From contig NZ_CP142396.1 of NCBI RefSeq assembly GCF_035934735.1, positions 2,542,001 through 2,606,000 on the forward strand: a stretch of DNA of 64,000 bases, read 5' to 3'. The notes under the pieces are model-generated. The model saw only the letters and a list, made by a program, of their open reading frames with translations, searched no databases and was not told the DNA's origin. Positions 1 to 9,510 of the stretch are shown here, in pieces. This DNA comes from Sedimentibacter sp. MB31-C6. GTDB lineage: Bacteria; Bacillota; Clostridia; Tissierellales; Sedimentibacteraceae. Numbering within the stretch: position 1 is the stretch's first letter; each line of letters opens with the position of its first letter. Made by a program: the position numbers and the translations under genes.

Positions 1-645
1 TTGAATATTCAAGGTATTGACAAAAAGGCTCATGTAAATACTCCAGGGAAATTTAGTGTACTCAATTCTTTAGGAGCTTTTGGCGCTGCATACGCATTAG
101 GAGAGAAAATTGATGATATTATAAATGCATTAGATAAAATTAAAGGAGTAACAGGTCGATTTGAAATTTTAGAAAATAAATTAGATTGTATAATAATTTT
201 AGACTTTGCACATACACCTGATGGGTTACAGAAAGTAATGGACACTATAAATGAATTTGCAGAAGGCAGAAAAATTGTTTTGTTTGGTGCTGGTGGTGAG
301 AGAGATTTATCAAGGAGAGCTCCGATGGGAGAAATCGCTGGTAAATATTGTGATTTAAGTATATTAACTTCAGATAATCCAAGATTTGAAGATCCATATG
401 ACATATGTTCAGAAATCGCTAAAGGTGTTGAAAAGTACGATGGAAAATTTAAAATTATAATTGAAAGGGAAGAAGCTATTTATTATGCTATTGACAACTC
501 GCAGAGCAAAGATGTAATATTGTTAGCGGGTAAATCGACAGAACCTTATCAAGATATGGGAGTAGAGAAAGTTCCCTATGATGAAACAACAATTGCCAAG
601 AGAGCAATAAAAGACATTGAAAGAAAACGTGGAGTAAGGAATTAA
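1..645 (+). CDS. murE: UDP-N-acetylmuramyl-tripeptide synthetase MurE, C-terminal part (5' truncated by window)
   Basis: MurE adds the third stem-peptide residue to UDP-MurNAc-L-Ala-D-Glu in the cytoplasm. Only about 214 residues of a normally ~480-residue protein are present, so the gene starts before the window; the TTG at base 1 is not a real start. The ligase C-terminal domain is clear: DFAHTPD near residue 68, then TSDNPRFEDP near 122. The DNPR box is the one known to recognise meso-diaminopimelate, so a DAP-type wall is inferred. The usual downstream GKGHE motif reads GKSTE (about residue 178): the glycine and glutamate that contact DAP are kept, while the middle GH is replaced. The gene is 12 bp ahead of mraY, in the same operon. 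Confidence 0.93.
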   Translation: MNIQGIDKKAHVNTPGKFSVLNSLGAFGAAYALGEKIDDIINALDKIKGVTGRFEILENKLDCIIILDFAHTPDGLQKVMDTINEFAEGRKIVLFGAGGERDLSRRAPMGEIAGKYCDLSILTSDNPRFEDPYDICSEIAKGVEKYDGKFKIIIEREEAIYYAIDNSQSKDVILLAGKSTEPYQDMGVEKVPYDETTIAKRAIKDIERKRGVRN

Positions 646-657
646 GGAGATATAAAA

Positions 658-1638
658 ATGCAGGGTAACGAACAGATAATCAGAGTAATAATTGTATCTT
701 TCCTAATAGCTTTATTTTTAGGGCCAGTTATTATACCAATTTTAAGGCGTTTAAAAGTAGGACAAAGCATCCGAGAGGAAGGGCCTAAGTCACACTATAG
801 CAAGTCGGGTACACCTACTATGGGAGGTGTCATTATTATCCTTGCGATATTAATATCAATAGGAACAAGTGGCTATTATAAACAAGAAATTTTTGCTGTA
901 ATGTTTTTTATTATGGGATTTGGTCTAATTGGTTTTATTGATGATTATATAAAAATTGTATTAAAAAGAAACTTAGGATTGAGAGCATATCAGAAAATTT
1001 TAGGTCAAATATTTTTTGCTTTTTTGTTAGCTTATTATAGTAAAAATTATAGTATAAATGGAACAGAACTATTAATACCGTTTACCAATGTAGAAATTGA
1101 TTTAGGACCTTTGTATATACCTTTTATTGTATTTGTAGTTTTAGGTACAGTTAATGCAGTTAATTTAACTGATGGATTAGATGGCTTAAATACGGGTATT
1201 ACTCTAATAGTTATGGCAGCATTTAGTTTAATAGCAAATAGTCTTAGTCTTAGATATGTTGACCCTATATATCATGGCATATCTATAATTAGTGCAGCTG
1301 TGTCTGGAGCATGTCTTGGTTTTCTAAAACACAATGCTCACCCTGCAAAAGTATTTATGGGAGACACAGGTTCTTTAGCATTGGGAGGGGCAGTTTCAGC
1401 AGTTGCAGTATTAACTAATTTAGTTCTTCTAATTCCAATTATAGGAGGCATATATTTTGCCGAAGCATTATCTGTAATAATACAGGTTTTACATTATAAG
1501 AGAACTCATAGAAGAATCTTTAAGATGGCGCCTATTCATCATCACTTTGAAATGAGTGGTTGGAAGGAAACAAAAGTAGTTGGAGCTTTTTGGATTATAA
1601 CAGTAATATTGGCTTTCATAGGAATTTATTCAATATAA
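658..1638 (+). CDS. mraY: Phospho-N-acetylmuramoyl-pentapeptide-transferase MraY
   Basis: This integral membrane enzyme transfers phospho-MurNAc-pentapeptide from UDP to undecaprenyl phosphate, giving lipid I. At 326 aa it has normal length and is strongly hydrophobic with about ten membrane segments. Diagnostic motifs are GFIDDYIK (about residues 92-99), NLTDGLDGL (~169), GDTGSLALGG (~235) and the family's APIHHHFEMSGW near residue 291. The start ATG follows AAGGAGATATAAAA, a strong ribosome site. It lies between murE and murD as in most dcw clusters. Confidence 0.97.
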   Translation: MQGNEQIIRVIIVSFLIALFLGPVIIPILRRLKVGQSIREEGPKSHYSKSGTPTMGGVIIILAILISIGTSGYYKQEIFAVMFFIMGFGLIGFIDDYIKIVLKRNLGLRAYQKILGQIFFAFLLAYYSKNYSINGTELLIPFTNVEIDLGPLYIPFIVFVVLGTVNAVNLTDGLDGLNTGITLIVMAAFSLIANSLSLRYVDPIYHGISIISAAVSGACLGFLKHNAHPAKVFMGDTGSLALGGAVSAVAVLTNLVLLIPIIGGIYFAEALSVIIQVLHYKRTHRRIFKMAPIHHHFEMSGWKETKVVGAFWIITVILAFIGIYSI

Positions 1639-1683
1639 AAACATAAAATAAAAATAAGGTAGCTTTTTAGAAATGAGGTTAAT

Positions 1684-3060
1684 GTGATGTTTAATAATAA
1701 AAAAATCCTCGTAATAGGACTTGGTGTTTCAGGAATATCTTGCGTAAAGGGATTAAGTACTCTTGGGGCAGAAATTTATGTATATGATGAATCACCAAAG
1801 GAAAAGAATATAAACAAGTTAAAGGAACTAGAGAAAATCAAAGCAACATATTATTTTGGTAGCCATCGTGATAATATTAATTTTGATTTAATTGATTTGG
1901 CTATAAAAAGCCCTGGTATTAAATATGAAACATCTATTATTAAAAAACTTTTACATATGAATATAAAAGTAATAAGTGATTTAGAAGCTGCATATTTAAT
2001 AACTAAAGCTACGATAATTTCTATAACAGGTACAAATGGTAAAACTACAACTACTACACTAATTGGTGAAATAGTCAAGAAAGGTGGCATTAGCTGTAAA
2101 CTTACTGGTAATATAGGCTCTGGAATATTTAATGATGCATTAAACTCGACTGAGGAAGAGGTTCTTGTTGCAGAAGTTAGTAGTTTTCAGTTAGCAGGTA
2201 CGAATGAATATAAACCTCATATTAGTGTAACTACAAATATTACTCCAGATCATTTGGATTATCATCAAACAATGGATAATTATATAGAAGCAAAATTCAA
2301 AAATGTTTGCAATCAAGGAAAAGATGATTATGCAATATTAAACTATGAAGATAGAATTATAAGAGAATACAGTAATAAAATTAATGCTAAGAAAATATTT
2401 TTTAGTACTGAAAGAATTTTAGATGAAGGTATATTTATTGATGAGGGCAAAGTTTTTTATAAAGATAAATTAAATACTAAATTTGTTTTTAATGTAGCCG
2501 ATATATTTATACCTGGAAAGCATAATGTAGAAAACGCCTTAGCAGCTACTGGCGCTGCATTAGCATTGAAAATAGAACCAGAAATAATTGCTAAAGTATT
2601 AGAGGAATTCAAAGGTGTTGAACATCGTTTAGAATTTTGTGGAGAATATAATGGTGTTAAATTTTATAATGATTCTAAAGGAACTAATCCTGATGCATCT
2701 ATTAAAGCTGTAGAAGGTATTGAAAAACCTATAATATTAATAGCTGGAGGCTATGATAAAAAATCAACATATGATGATTTTATAAAATCTTTCGATGAAA
2801 AGGTAAAAGCTTTAATACTATTAGGTCAAACAGCAGACGATATCGAGAGATGTGCAAAAAAATATGATTTTCATAATATTTATAAAGTACTAAATATGGA
2901 TGAAGCAGTAAAAAAATCTTTTGAATTAAGCGGTATTGGAGATAATGTTGTTCTTTCACCTGCTTGTGCAAGTTGGGGAATGTATCCTAACTATGAAGTA
3001 AGAGGGAAAGATTTTAAGGAAAGGGTAAAATATTATGGAGGAATCAATACGCAAAGTTAA
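1684..3060 (+). CDS. murD: UDP-N-acetylmuramoylalanine--D-glutamate ligase MurD
   Basis: MurD adds D-glutamate to UDP-MurNAc-L-Ala with ATP, in the cytoplasm. The 458 residues are the expected length. An N-terminal Rossmann segment (VIGLGVSGIS) is followed by the Mur-ligase P-loop TGTNGKTTTTTLIG near residue 115, the central HNVENALAA block and the C-terminal FYNDSKGTNPDAS block. The start is either GTG 1684 or ATG 1687, both served by GAGG at about 1675. Its 3' end overlaps the next gene by 26 bp, suggesting translational coupling. Confidence 0.96.
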   Translation: MMFNNKKILVIGLGVSGISCVKGLSTLGAEIYVYDESPKEKNINKLKELEKIKATYYFGSHRDNINFDLIDLAIKSPGIKYETSIIKKLLHMNIKVISDLEAAYLITKATIISITGTNGKTTTTTLIGEIVKKGGISCKLTGNIGSGIFNDALNSTEEEVLVAEVSSFQLAGTNEYKPHISVTTNITPDHLDYHQTMDNYIEAKFKNVCNQGKDDYAILNYEDRIIREYSNKINAKKIFFSTERILDEGIFIDEGKVFYKDKLNTKFVFNVADIFIPGKHNVENALAATGAALALKIEPEIIAKVLEEFKGVEHRLEFCGEYNGVKFYNDSKGTNPDASIKAVEGIEKPIILIAGGYDKKSTYDDFIKSFDEKVKALILLGQTADDIERCAKKYDFHNIYKVLNMDEAVKKSFELSGIGDNVVLSPACASWGMYPNYEVRGKDFKERVKYYGGINTQS

Positions 3061-4156
3061 GAAAAAAACCATCGATTGGTTACTAGTTTTTGTAATATTA
3101 ATATTAGTACTTTTCGGTTTTTTAATGGTTTACAGTTCTAGTTATCCAGATGGTTATTATAAATTTGATGGAGATCCTTTTTATTTCCTTAGAAAACAGG
3201 TTTTTGCAGCTATAATAGGGTTCGCTGGGATGATATTCATTACATATATACCATTCAAAGTGTATGCAAAACTTAATAAAATTATATTGATGACATGTAT
3301 TGGATTTGCTTTATTAACTGTTATTATTGGAGTAGCATCTAATGGAGCTCAAAGGTGGATAAGTATTGCTGGTATAAATTTTCAGCCATCTGAAATAATT
3401 AAAATTGGTGGAGTTTTATATATGGCTGACTATTTTGATAGAAATAGAAAAAACATAGGATCTTTTTCAAAAGGTTTTATTCCATCGATGCTTGGGATAT
3501 TATTATTCTGCGGTCTAATTGCAATACAGGATGACTTAAGCACTGCAATTATATTAGGAGGAACTCTTCTTGTAATGTTTTTTTGTGCAGGTGCTAAAAT
3601 ATCACATTTAACATTATTAGTTTTATGTGGTATTGGAGGAGTGGTGCTTTTGATTGCAATGCAACCGTATAGGATAAATAGAATTATAGTGTTTTTTGAT
3701 CCTTTTAAATATATTCAGGATGAAGGTTGGCAAATAGTTCAGTCTCTTTTCGCATTAGGAACTGGAGGTCTTTTTGGAATGGGTATAGGTAAAAGTAGAC
3801 AAAAGTTTTTTTATTTACCAGAGCCATATAATGATTTTATATTTTCTATTATAGGTGAAGAATTAGGATTTATTGGATGTGTCGGAGTTATATTAGCTTT
3901 TGTAATATTTGCATGGAGAGGTCTTAGAATTTCTATGAATACAGAAAACTTTTTCGGAAGTCAAGTTGCATTAGGTATGACATCTTTGGTCTTAGTCCAA
4001 TTTATGATACATATCGCTGTAACTACATCCTCTATGCCACCAACTGGAAGGGCTCTGCCTTTTATTAGTGCTGGAGGTTCTTCGTTGATGTTTTTACTGT
4101 TTTCCATGGGTATTTTATTAAATATTTCAAAACATTCAAATACATACAGAAATTGA
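3035..4156 (+). CDS. SEDS-family peptidoglycan glycosyltransferase (SpoVE/FtsW type)
   Basis: Polytopic SEDS protein that polymerises lipid II together with a class B PBP. The 373 residues contain about ten membrane helices and the family motifs NGAQRWISI (~104), FQPSEIIKI, and the C-terminal TTSSMPPTGRALPFISAGGSS with the conserved PTGxxLPFxSxGGSS. Position between murD and murG is where Bacillus and clostridia carry spoVE, whereas FtsW and RodA can lie elsewhere; sequence alone does not separate sporulation SpoVE from vegetative FtsW. ATG 3035 lies inside murD with no strong Shine-Dalgarno, so coupling to murD is likely. Confidence 0.92.
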   Translation: MEESIRKVKKKTIDWLLVFVILILVLFGFLMVYSSSYPDGYYKFDGDPFYFLRKQVFAAIIGFAGMIFITYIPFKVYAKLNKIILMTCIGFALLTVIIGVASNGAQRWISIAGINFQPSEIIKIGGVLYMADYFDRNRKNIGSFSKGFIPSMLGILLFCGLIAIQDDLSTAIILGGTLLVMFFCAGAKISHLTLLVLCGIGGVVLLIAMQPYRINRIIVFFDPFKYIQDEGWQIVQSLFALGTGGLFGMGIGKSRQKFFYLPEPYNDFIFSIIGEELGFIGCVGVILAFVIFAWRGLRISMNTENFFGSQVALGMTSLVLVQFMIHIAVTTSSMPPTGRALPFISAGGSSLMFLLFSMGILLNISKHSNTYRN

Positions 4157-4276
4157 CATATTATAATATTGTCTCCAAAGTAATAGTCGAAATTATTGGG
4201 CAAAGAGAGATTTTTGGTAATAAATTCAGAATGACATAGTTTAAATTATATATTGACTAAGGAATGGGATAAATTA

Positions 4277-5398
4277 ATGAGAGTATTGATTACAGGAGGA
4301 GGAACTGGTGGACATATAAATCCAGCTTTGGCAATAGCACAGAAAGTCAGGTCTGCAGATTCTTCAAATAAAGTTTTATATGTAGGAACTAAAAATGGTT
4401 TGGAAAGTGATTTAGTTCCAAAAGAAGGTTTTGAATTTAAAGGTGTTACGGCTAGGTATTTAAGACGAAAAATCAGCTTTGAAAATGTTAAGACCTTGTT
4501 TGCTTCATTAAAGGGTGTTATAGAAGCAGGTAAAATAATTAAAGAATTTAAGCCTGATATTGTAATAGGAACTGGCGGTTATGTATGTGGTCCAGTTGTC
4601 CTTGCTGCTTCTTTAAAAAATGTACCCACAATGCTACATGAGCAAAATGTGTTTCCTGGTATAACTAATAAAATGTTATCTAAGTTTGTTGATGTTATTG
4701 GAATTAGTTTTAAAGAAGCTGAAAAATATTTTCCAGATGGTGTTAAAGGTAAACTTGTTTTAGTTGGAAATCCTGTCAGAAAGGAAATTTTGACTACTGA
4801 TAGGAGAAAGTCAAGAACTAAGTATAATTTAAAGCTAGACGATATTTTTATATATTCTTTTGGTGGTAGTGGTGGCCAGATAAGTTTAAACGAAGCTATA
4901 ATAGATGTAATAAAAAAAATTAATGGGAACAGTAATATTAAAATTCTACATGTAACAGGCAAAAGATTATATAATGATTTTATTGAGCAAATTGAAAAAA
5001 TAGATATTAATACTTGCGAGAATATTGATATTAGAGATTATATGTATGAAGCGCCAACTGCCCTAGCTGCATCTGATATTGTTATTGGTAGCGCCGGGGC
5101 AATAACAATTGCTGAAATTACTGCATTGGGAGTTCCTTCTATCTTAATACCTAAAACTTATACTGCTGAAAATCATCAAGAATTTAATGCTAGAGCTCTA
5201 GAAAAGGAAGGTGCTGCCAAAGTAATATTAGAAAAAGATTTAAATGGCGAGGAGCTCATAAAAGCAATTTACGATATTATTAATGATAAAAATACTTTAA
5301 AAACAATGTCTTTAAATTCTAAAAAACTTGGTTCTGTTAATGTAGAGGATAAAATTTACGAAATAATGAAGAGTATTCTTAACTATAGCCAGAAGTAA
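4277..5398 (+). CDS. murG: UDP-GlcNAc:lipid I N-acetylglucosaminyltransferase MurG
   Basis: MurG converts lipid I to lipid II on the cytoplasmic face of the membrane. The N-terminal GGGTGGHINPALAIA loop is diagnostic, and later blocks include GTGGYVCGP, LHEQN, FGGSGGQISLN and AGAITIAEI with PKTYTAENHQ, giving a two-domain GT-B fold of normal length. I place the start at ATG 4277 (MRVLITGG) after GGGAT; an upstream in-frame TTG at 4253 would add eight atypical residues. A 120-bp gap separates it from spoVE, with no hairpin that I can see. Confidence 0.96.
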   Translation: MRVLITGGGTGGHINPALAIAQKVRSADSSNKVLYVGTKNGLESDLVPKEGFEFKGVTARYLRRKISFENVKTLFASLKGVIEAGKIIKEFKPDIVIGTGGYVCGPVVLAASLKNVPTMLHEQNVFPGITNKMLSKFVDVIGISFKEAEKYFPDGVKGKLVLVGNPVRKEILTTDRRKSRTKYNLKLDDIFIYSFGGSGGQISLNEAIIDVIKKINGNSNIKILHVTGKRLYNDFIEQIEKIDINTCENIDIRDYMYEAPTALAASDIVIGSAGAITIAEITALGVPSILIPKTYTAENHQEFNARALEKEGAAKVILEKDLNGEELIKAIYDIINDKNTLKTMSLNSKKLGSVNVEDKIYEIMKSILNYSQK

Positions 5399-5458
5399 CA
5401 AGTAAAATTATTTTGCATAACATATATTATGTTATTAACTTGTTGCGGAGGGATAAAA

Positions 5459-6718
5459 ATGGAAAGCTTTATTATAGAAGGAAGAAAAAACTTAGAAGGT
5501 ATAGTAGATATAGGTGGATCTAAAAATGCAGCTCTTCCGATTTTAGCAAGTACGGTAATTAGCGGCAGAGAATATATTATTGAAAATATACCTGATATTG
5601 AAGATGTAAGAGATATGTTTGAAATACTTACAATTATGGGTTGTAAAATTCAATTTGATAATGGCATTGCTTTAATAGACACAAGGAATATTACTACTCA
5701 TGCTGTACCGGAAAAGCAAGTAAGAAAAATAAGGTCTTCTATAATTTTAATGGGAGCAGTCCTTCTAAGAACAGGCAAAGTGGAAATCACTTATCCTGGA
5801 GGCTGTGAAATTGGTTTAAGACCAATAGACTTACACCTTAAAGGTTTAAAGAAGTTAGGTGTTGAATTGTTAGAAAAAAATGGTCTTTTAGTAGGATCTG
5901 TAAAGGAACCATTAGGTTGTGAAATTCAATTAGATTATCCAAGTGTAGGGGCAACAGAAAATATTATGTTGTTTGCTGTTGGCATATCAGGGAAAACAGT
6001 TATTTATAATTCAGCAAAAGAGCCTGAAATTGTTGACTTGCAGAATTTTTTAAATGCTTGTGGTTATTCAGTGAGTGGAGCTGGTACTGGTACAATTACT
6101 ATTGAAGGAAATACTAATCAAGTTACAGAAACTGTAGAATATAAGATAATTTCTGATCGTATTGAGGCAGGAACATATTTAAGTGCAGCAGCATCAATGA
6201 AGAGTAAAATTTACATAAGGAATATTGAAAAAACTCATTTTAAATCTATAACATCAGTATATGAAGATGCAGGTTGTGAAATACGAGAAACTCATGGAAC
6301 TATAGTTGTTAGTAATAATAGTCGCTTAAATGCAATAGAAAAAGTTACAACTCAACCATATCCAGGATTTCCTACAGATATGCAGGCACAATTTATGGCT
6401 TCAATGTCTGTAGCTAATGGAACGACAATTATTGAGGAAACTGTATTTGATAGCAGATTTAAGCATGTGCCAGAATTGCAAAAAATGGGTGCTGATATTA
6501 CTACAGTAGGTAGGGTAGCTGTTATTGATGGAGTACCAAGGCTTCATGGTGCTGAAGTATATGCTAAGGATTTAAGAGGTGGTGCAGCATTAGTTATAGC
6601 AGCTTTAGGAGCAGAAGGAATTACAAAGGTTAATAATATATATCATCTAAATAGAGGATATGAGAAATTTATGGAAAAGTTAAGAAATTTAGGGGTAATT
6701 ATAACTACGATAGATTGA
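5459..6718 (+). CDS. murA: UDP-N-acetylglucosamine 1-carboxyvinyltransferase MurA
   Basis: First committed step of peptidoglycan synthesis: transfer of enolpyruvate from PEP to UDP-GlcNAc, the target of fosfomycin. About 419 residues, normal for the family. It has GGSKNAALPILA near the N-terminus, the active-site loop PGGCEIGLRPIDLHLKGL with the reactive cysteine, and YPGFPTDMQAQFMA near residue 300. ATG 5459 follows GGAGGGATAAAA; an upstream in-frame start at 5429 would place the ribosome site inside the gene. Murein clusters in Gram-positives often carry one of two MurA paralogs here; which one cannot be told. Confidence 0.95.
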   Translation: MESFIIEGRKNLEGIVDIGGSKNAALPILASTVISGREYIIENIPDIEDVRDMFEILTIMGCKIQFDNGIALIDTRNITTHAVPEKQVRKIRSSIILMGAVLLRTGKVEITYPGGCEIGLRPIDLHLKGLKKLGVELLEKNGLLVGSVKEPLGCEIQLDYPSVGATENIMLFAVGISGKTVIYNSAKEPEIVDLQNFLNACGYSVSGAGTGTITIEGNTNQVTETVEYKIISDRIEAGTYLSAAASMKSKIYIRNIEKTHFKSITSVYEDAGCEIRETHGTIVVSNNSRLNAIEKVTTQPYPGFPTDMQAQFMASMSVANGTTIIEETVFDSRFKHVPELQKMGADITTVGRVAVIDGVPRLHGAEVYAKDLRGGAALVIAALGAEGITKVNNIYHLNRGYEKFMEKLRNLGVIITTID

Positions 6719-6776
6719 AATACGAATAAATTTATTTATGCAGGAATTTAGAATTGAAGTTAACTAAGGAATAATT

Positions 6777-7583
6777 ATGGCTAAGCAAAGAAAAAAACAA
6801 ATGAGAAAACGTAGTAGAAAAAAGAGAAAAGTTAGTAAACTATTTATCAGTACAGCAGCTTTTTTTACGGCTGCTGTAGTTGTAGTTTATTGTATTTATT
6901 ATGTTTACTTTAAAACGCCATATTTAGATTTAATTGCAATTGACATTATTGGGAATGAATTCTATGATAATGAATATTTAAAAAAAATTTCAGGCATAGA
7001 GATTGGAGAAAAAATATTTAGCATTGATAGAAGTTCGATAAAAGAGATTCTTGAAAAAGAAATTTACATAAAGGAAGCTAGAGTTTTGTATGAACTTCCT
7101 AATAGAGTTTATATAGAAGTTGATGAGAGGAAAGAAAAATACCAGATAGCTTATAATAATGAATTTATTTGTTTGGATGATAATGGAATAGTATTAAACA
7201 AATATAGTGAAAAAAGTGATTTATTAACTATTGAAAGTTTAACGGATGTAATATACAATATAGGTGATAGAATAGAGTTTAAAGGGATTGATGATATAAA
7301 TGCTGTGTTTGATGCTTTAGAATACTGTAAAACGGAATTTGGAAGCGAAACAGTGACAAAAATAACGGTGGCAGAAGAAAACAGTGTAATAATAGACACT
7401 GAATATGATACTAAAATTAGAATAAACTTAAAAAACGATTTAAAATATCAAATTAACTTTGCGATGGAAATTATTAATGATAGATTAAATAATAATTTAA
7501 CTGTTGCTTCAGATTTAATAGATTTTACTAAGGGGGATAGTCCTGTGTATATTGAGGATTTTCAAATGGAGGATAATATATGA
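6777..7583 (+). CDS. Cell-division protein DivIB/FtsQ
   Basis: Bitopic division protein that joins the FtsL-DivIC complex at the septum. There is a very basic cytoplasmic tail of about 30 residues (Lys/Arg repeats), one membrane helix (about 23-45), then an extracytoplasmic POTRA domain beginning IDIIGNEFYDNEYLKK and a beta domain with LPNRVYIEVDERK. The 268 aa length fits. The last four bases overlap the next start (ATGA), so it is coupled to the DUF881 gene. It sits after murA, as in other clostridia. Confidence 0.88.
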   Translation: MAKQRKKQMRKRSRKKRKVSKLFISTAAFFTAAVVVVYCIYYVYFKTPYLDLIAIDIIGNEFYDNEYLKKISGIEIGEKIFSIDRSSIKEILEKEIYIKEARVLYELPNRVYIEVDERKEKYQIAYNNEFICLDDNGIVLNKYSEKSDLLTIESLTDVIYNIGDRIEFKGIDDINAVFDALEYCKTEFGSETVTKITVAEENSVIIDTEYDTKIRINLKNDLKYQINFAMEIINDRLNNNLTVASDLIDFTKGDSPVYIEDFQMEDNI

Positions 7584-8293
7584 AAAAACCGTGGGACAAG
7601 GCAATTTTATTTGCTATAAGTTTAGCATTAGGTTTAATACTTATGATGCAGTTTGAAACAAAACAAAATGTATTGGGAAATAATACAACAGATGAAAAAA
7701 CTGTTGAATTAAATAATGAATTAACAAAATTGACTATTATAAAGAATGAATTAAGTGAGGAAATTGAAAAATTAAAAGAAGAAGCTAAAATAAATGAAGC
7801 AGTTTCAATGGATAGAGAAAGTGAAATTAATAGATTACAAGAAGAAATAGATAAGCAAAAAATTTTATCAGGATATTATGATGTAAAAGGGCCGGGAGTT
7901 ATCATAAAAATTAATTCTGAGCCAAATTCATTTGTTAATTTAGCTTCGAGCCATCAATATATATTAGCTCTTATAAGTTATTTGAATAATGCTGGTGTTG
8001 AGGCCATATCAATTAATGGGCAAAGATATACAAATTATACTGAAATTATTCCTGTTTTAGACCATATAAATGTAAATGGAGTAGCAATGGTTCTTCCTTT
8101 AGAAATTAAAGCAATAGGATATCATAAAACAATTGAAGCGTCATTGAATTTTGTTGGAGGCATTGTTTCGCAAATGAGTCAAGTTGGATATACAATTGAA
8201 ACAGAATATGTTGATGAAGTTTTGATAAATCGCTATGATGGAGAAAAAGAATTTAAATATGTTGTACCAATACCACCAGAAGAATTTGAATAG
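7580..8293 (+). CDS. DUF881 family protein (first copy)
   Basis: One N-terminal membrane helix (about residues 8-24), a coiled coil rich in Glu/Lys (about 40-95), then the DUF881 domain with YYDVKGPGVIIKIN, SAGVEAISINGQR-like text (here NAGVEAISINGQRYTNYTEI) and a C-terminal beta-alpha repeat. The molecular function is not established; related genes lie between divIB and ftsZ in many Firmicutes, which suggests an envelope or division role. It overlaps divIB by 4 bp and is paralogous to the next gene. Confidence 0.82.
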   Translation: MKKPWDKAILFAISLALGLILMMQFETKQNVLGNNTTDEKTVELNNELTKLTIIKNELSEEIEKLKEEAKINEAVSMDRESEINRLQEEIDKQKILSGYYDVKGPGVIIKINSEPNSFVNLASSHQYILALISYLNNAGVEAISINGQRYTNYTEIIPVLDHINVNGVAMVLPLEIKAIGYHKTIEASLNFVGGIVSQMSQVGYTIETEYVDEVLINRYDGEKEFKYVVPIPPEEFE

Positions 8294-8345
8294 ACTAGAA
8301 AATGATGCTGAAATAAAGAATCAATCTTTGATTGGAGGTTTTTAA

Positions 8346-9059
8346 TTGAAAGATAAATCTATTAATTTAATATTATTTATACTTACATTAATAGCTACAG
8401 CAGGGATAATAATAGGAGTAGATACTGACATAGATGAAAATTCTATTTATTCTTTAAAACATATCAATAGTTATGAACAAAATATTAATGATTTAAGGCT
8501 TCTAGTAGATAATTTAGAAGGAGATTTAATTGTGCAAAAAGAATCTCTAAGTTATTATAATAATCCTAATTATATTGACGATATTAATAATATGAATAGC
8601 TTTTTGGAGGAACTTAGATTATATAATGGATTTACTGATGTGCGAGGACCAGGAATTTATTTAAGAGTATCTGATAGCACAAGTGATGATGTTGACATGG
8701 ATATTATGGATAAAATAGTACATGATGTAGATATAACTGTTTTGTTAAATGATTTAAAAAGTGCTGGAGTAGAAGCAATAGAGGTTAATGGTAAAAGAAT
8801 AATTAATAAATCTGAGGTAGTGTGTGCAGGACCTCTTTTAAAAATAAATGGTGATGGAGTGCCTGCTCCATTTATTATTAGAGCCATTGGTGATATGGAT
8901 GAATTATATAAAGCAGTTACTGAAAAAGGTACATACGCATATGATTTAAAAAATAAATATGGAATGGAAGTAGCTGTAATGAAAAGTTACAATGTATCGA
9001 TACCTAAATTTTATGAAAACAATTATAATGTAGAATATGCACAAATAGTTGAAAGATAA
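8346..9059 (+). CDS. DUF881 family protein (second copy)
   Basis: Same length (237 aa) and layout as its upstream neighbour: membrane helix at about 5-24, a shorter coiled coil, and a DUF881 domain with FTDVRGPGIYLRVSD and SAGVEAIEVNGKRIINKSEV. The start is TTG 8346 after GGAGGTTTTTAA, the only start placed properly behind a ribosome site. The two copies have diverged strongly outside the core motifs, so the duplication is old. Function unknown; envelope or division role inferred from context. Confidence 0.8.
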   Translation: MKDKSINLILFILTLIATAGIIIGVDTDIDENSIYSLKHINSYEQNINDLRLLVDNLEGDLIVQKESLSYYNNPNYIDDINNMNSFLEELRLYNGFTDVRGPGIYLRVSDSTSDDVDMDIMDKIVHDVDITVLLNDLKSAGVEAIEVNGKRIINKSEVVCAGPLLKINGDGVPAPFIIRAIGDMDELYKAVTEKGTYAYDLKNKYGMEVAVMKSYNVSIPKFYENNYNVEYAQIVER

Positions 9060-9071
9060 GGGGAGAAAAGT

Positions 9072-9416
9072 ATGTTATATGTAGTAGCAGGTTTAATATT
9101 GGGAATTTTAGCAGGATTTAATTTAGATTTTGTATATAATCCTGAATATGTAGTATATATATCACTTGCAATTTTAGCTATAATAAACACTATCTTTAAT
9201 ATTTTGTCAGAAAATATAAAAGGACAACTAAGTAATTTTAAAAGCTGCTTATTTTTGATTTCAGATTTATTATTTGCTCTTTTTTTAGGATTTGTTGGTG
9301 AGCAACTAGGATTACCTATTTATTTAGCCGCTGTTTTTGCTTTTGGTAATAATATTTATAAAAATATAAGGGTTATAATAGACTTTTTCCTTGAAAAATT
9401 TAATAAAAACAGGTAA
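9072..9416 (+). CDS. sbp: Small basic protein Sbp (DUF1290)
   Basis: 114 aa, almost entirely membrane helices (about three), with the family's GLILGILAGFNLDFVYNPEYVVYISLAIL-type opening and the later FLGFVGEQLGLPIYLAAVFAFG block. Homologs called sbp precede ftsZ in Bacillus and clostridia; the biochemical role is unknown. It follows the second DUF881 gene by 12 bp behind GGGGAGAAAAGT, so these belong to one operon. No ftsA lies between it and ftsZ. Confidence 0.83.
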   Translation: MLYVVAGLILGILAGFNLDFVYNPEYVVYISLAILAIINTIFNILSENIKGQLSNFKSCLFLISDLLFALFLGFVGEQLGLPIYLAAVFAFGNNIYKNIRVIIDFFLEKFNKNR

Positions 9417-9510
9417 ACTATATAAAAAAAAGTATGAAAGTTTTCTAAATTGTGATATAATGTCAATCAGAATGTTAGTATGAAAATTACTCTTGGTAGG
9501 AGGTTAATAT

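Noticed and set aside
9421-9510. Strong separate ftsZ promoter
   Set aside because: The TATAAT at 9456 is good, but the best -35 at 17 bp (TATGAA) is poor; noted in the ftsZ entry rather than listed as a promoter.
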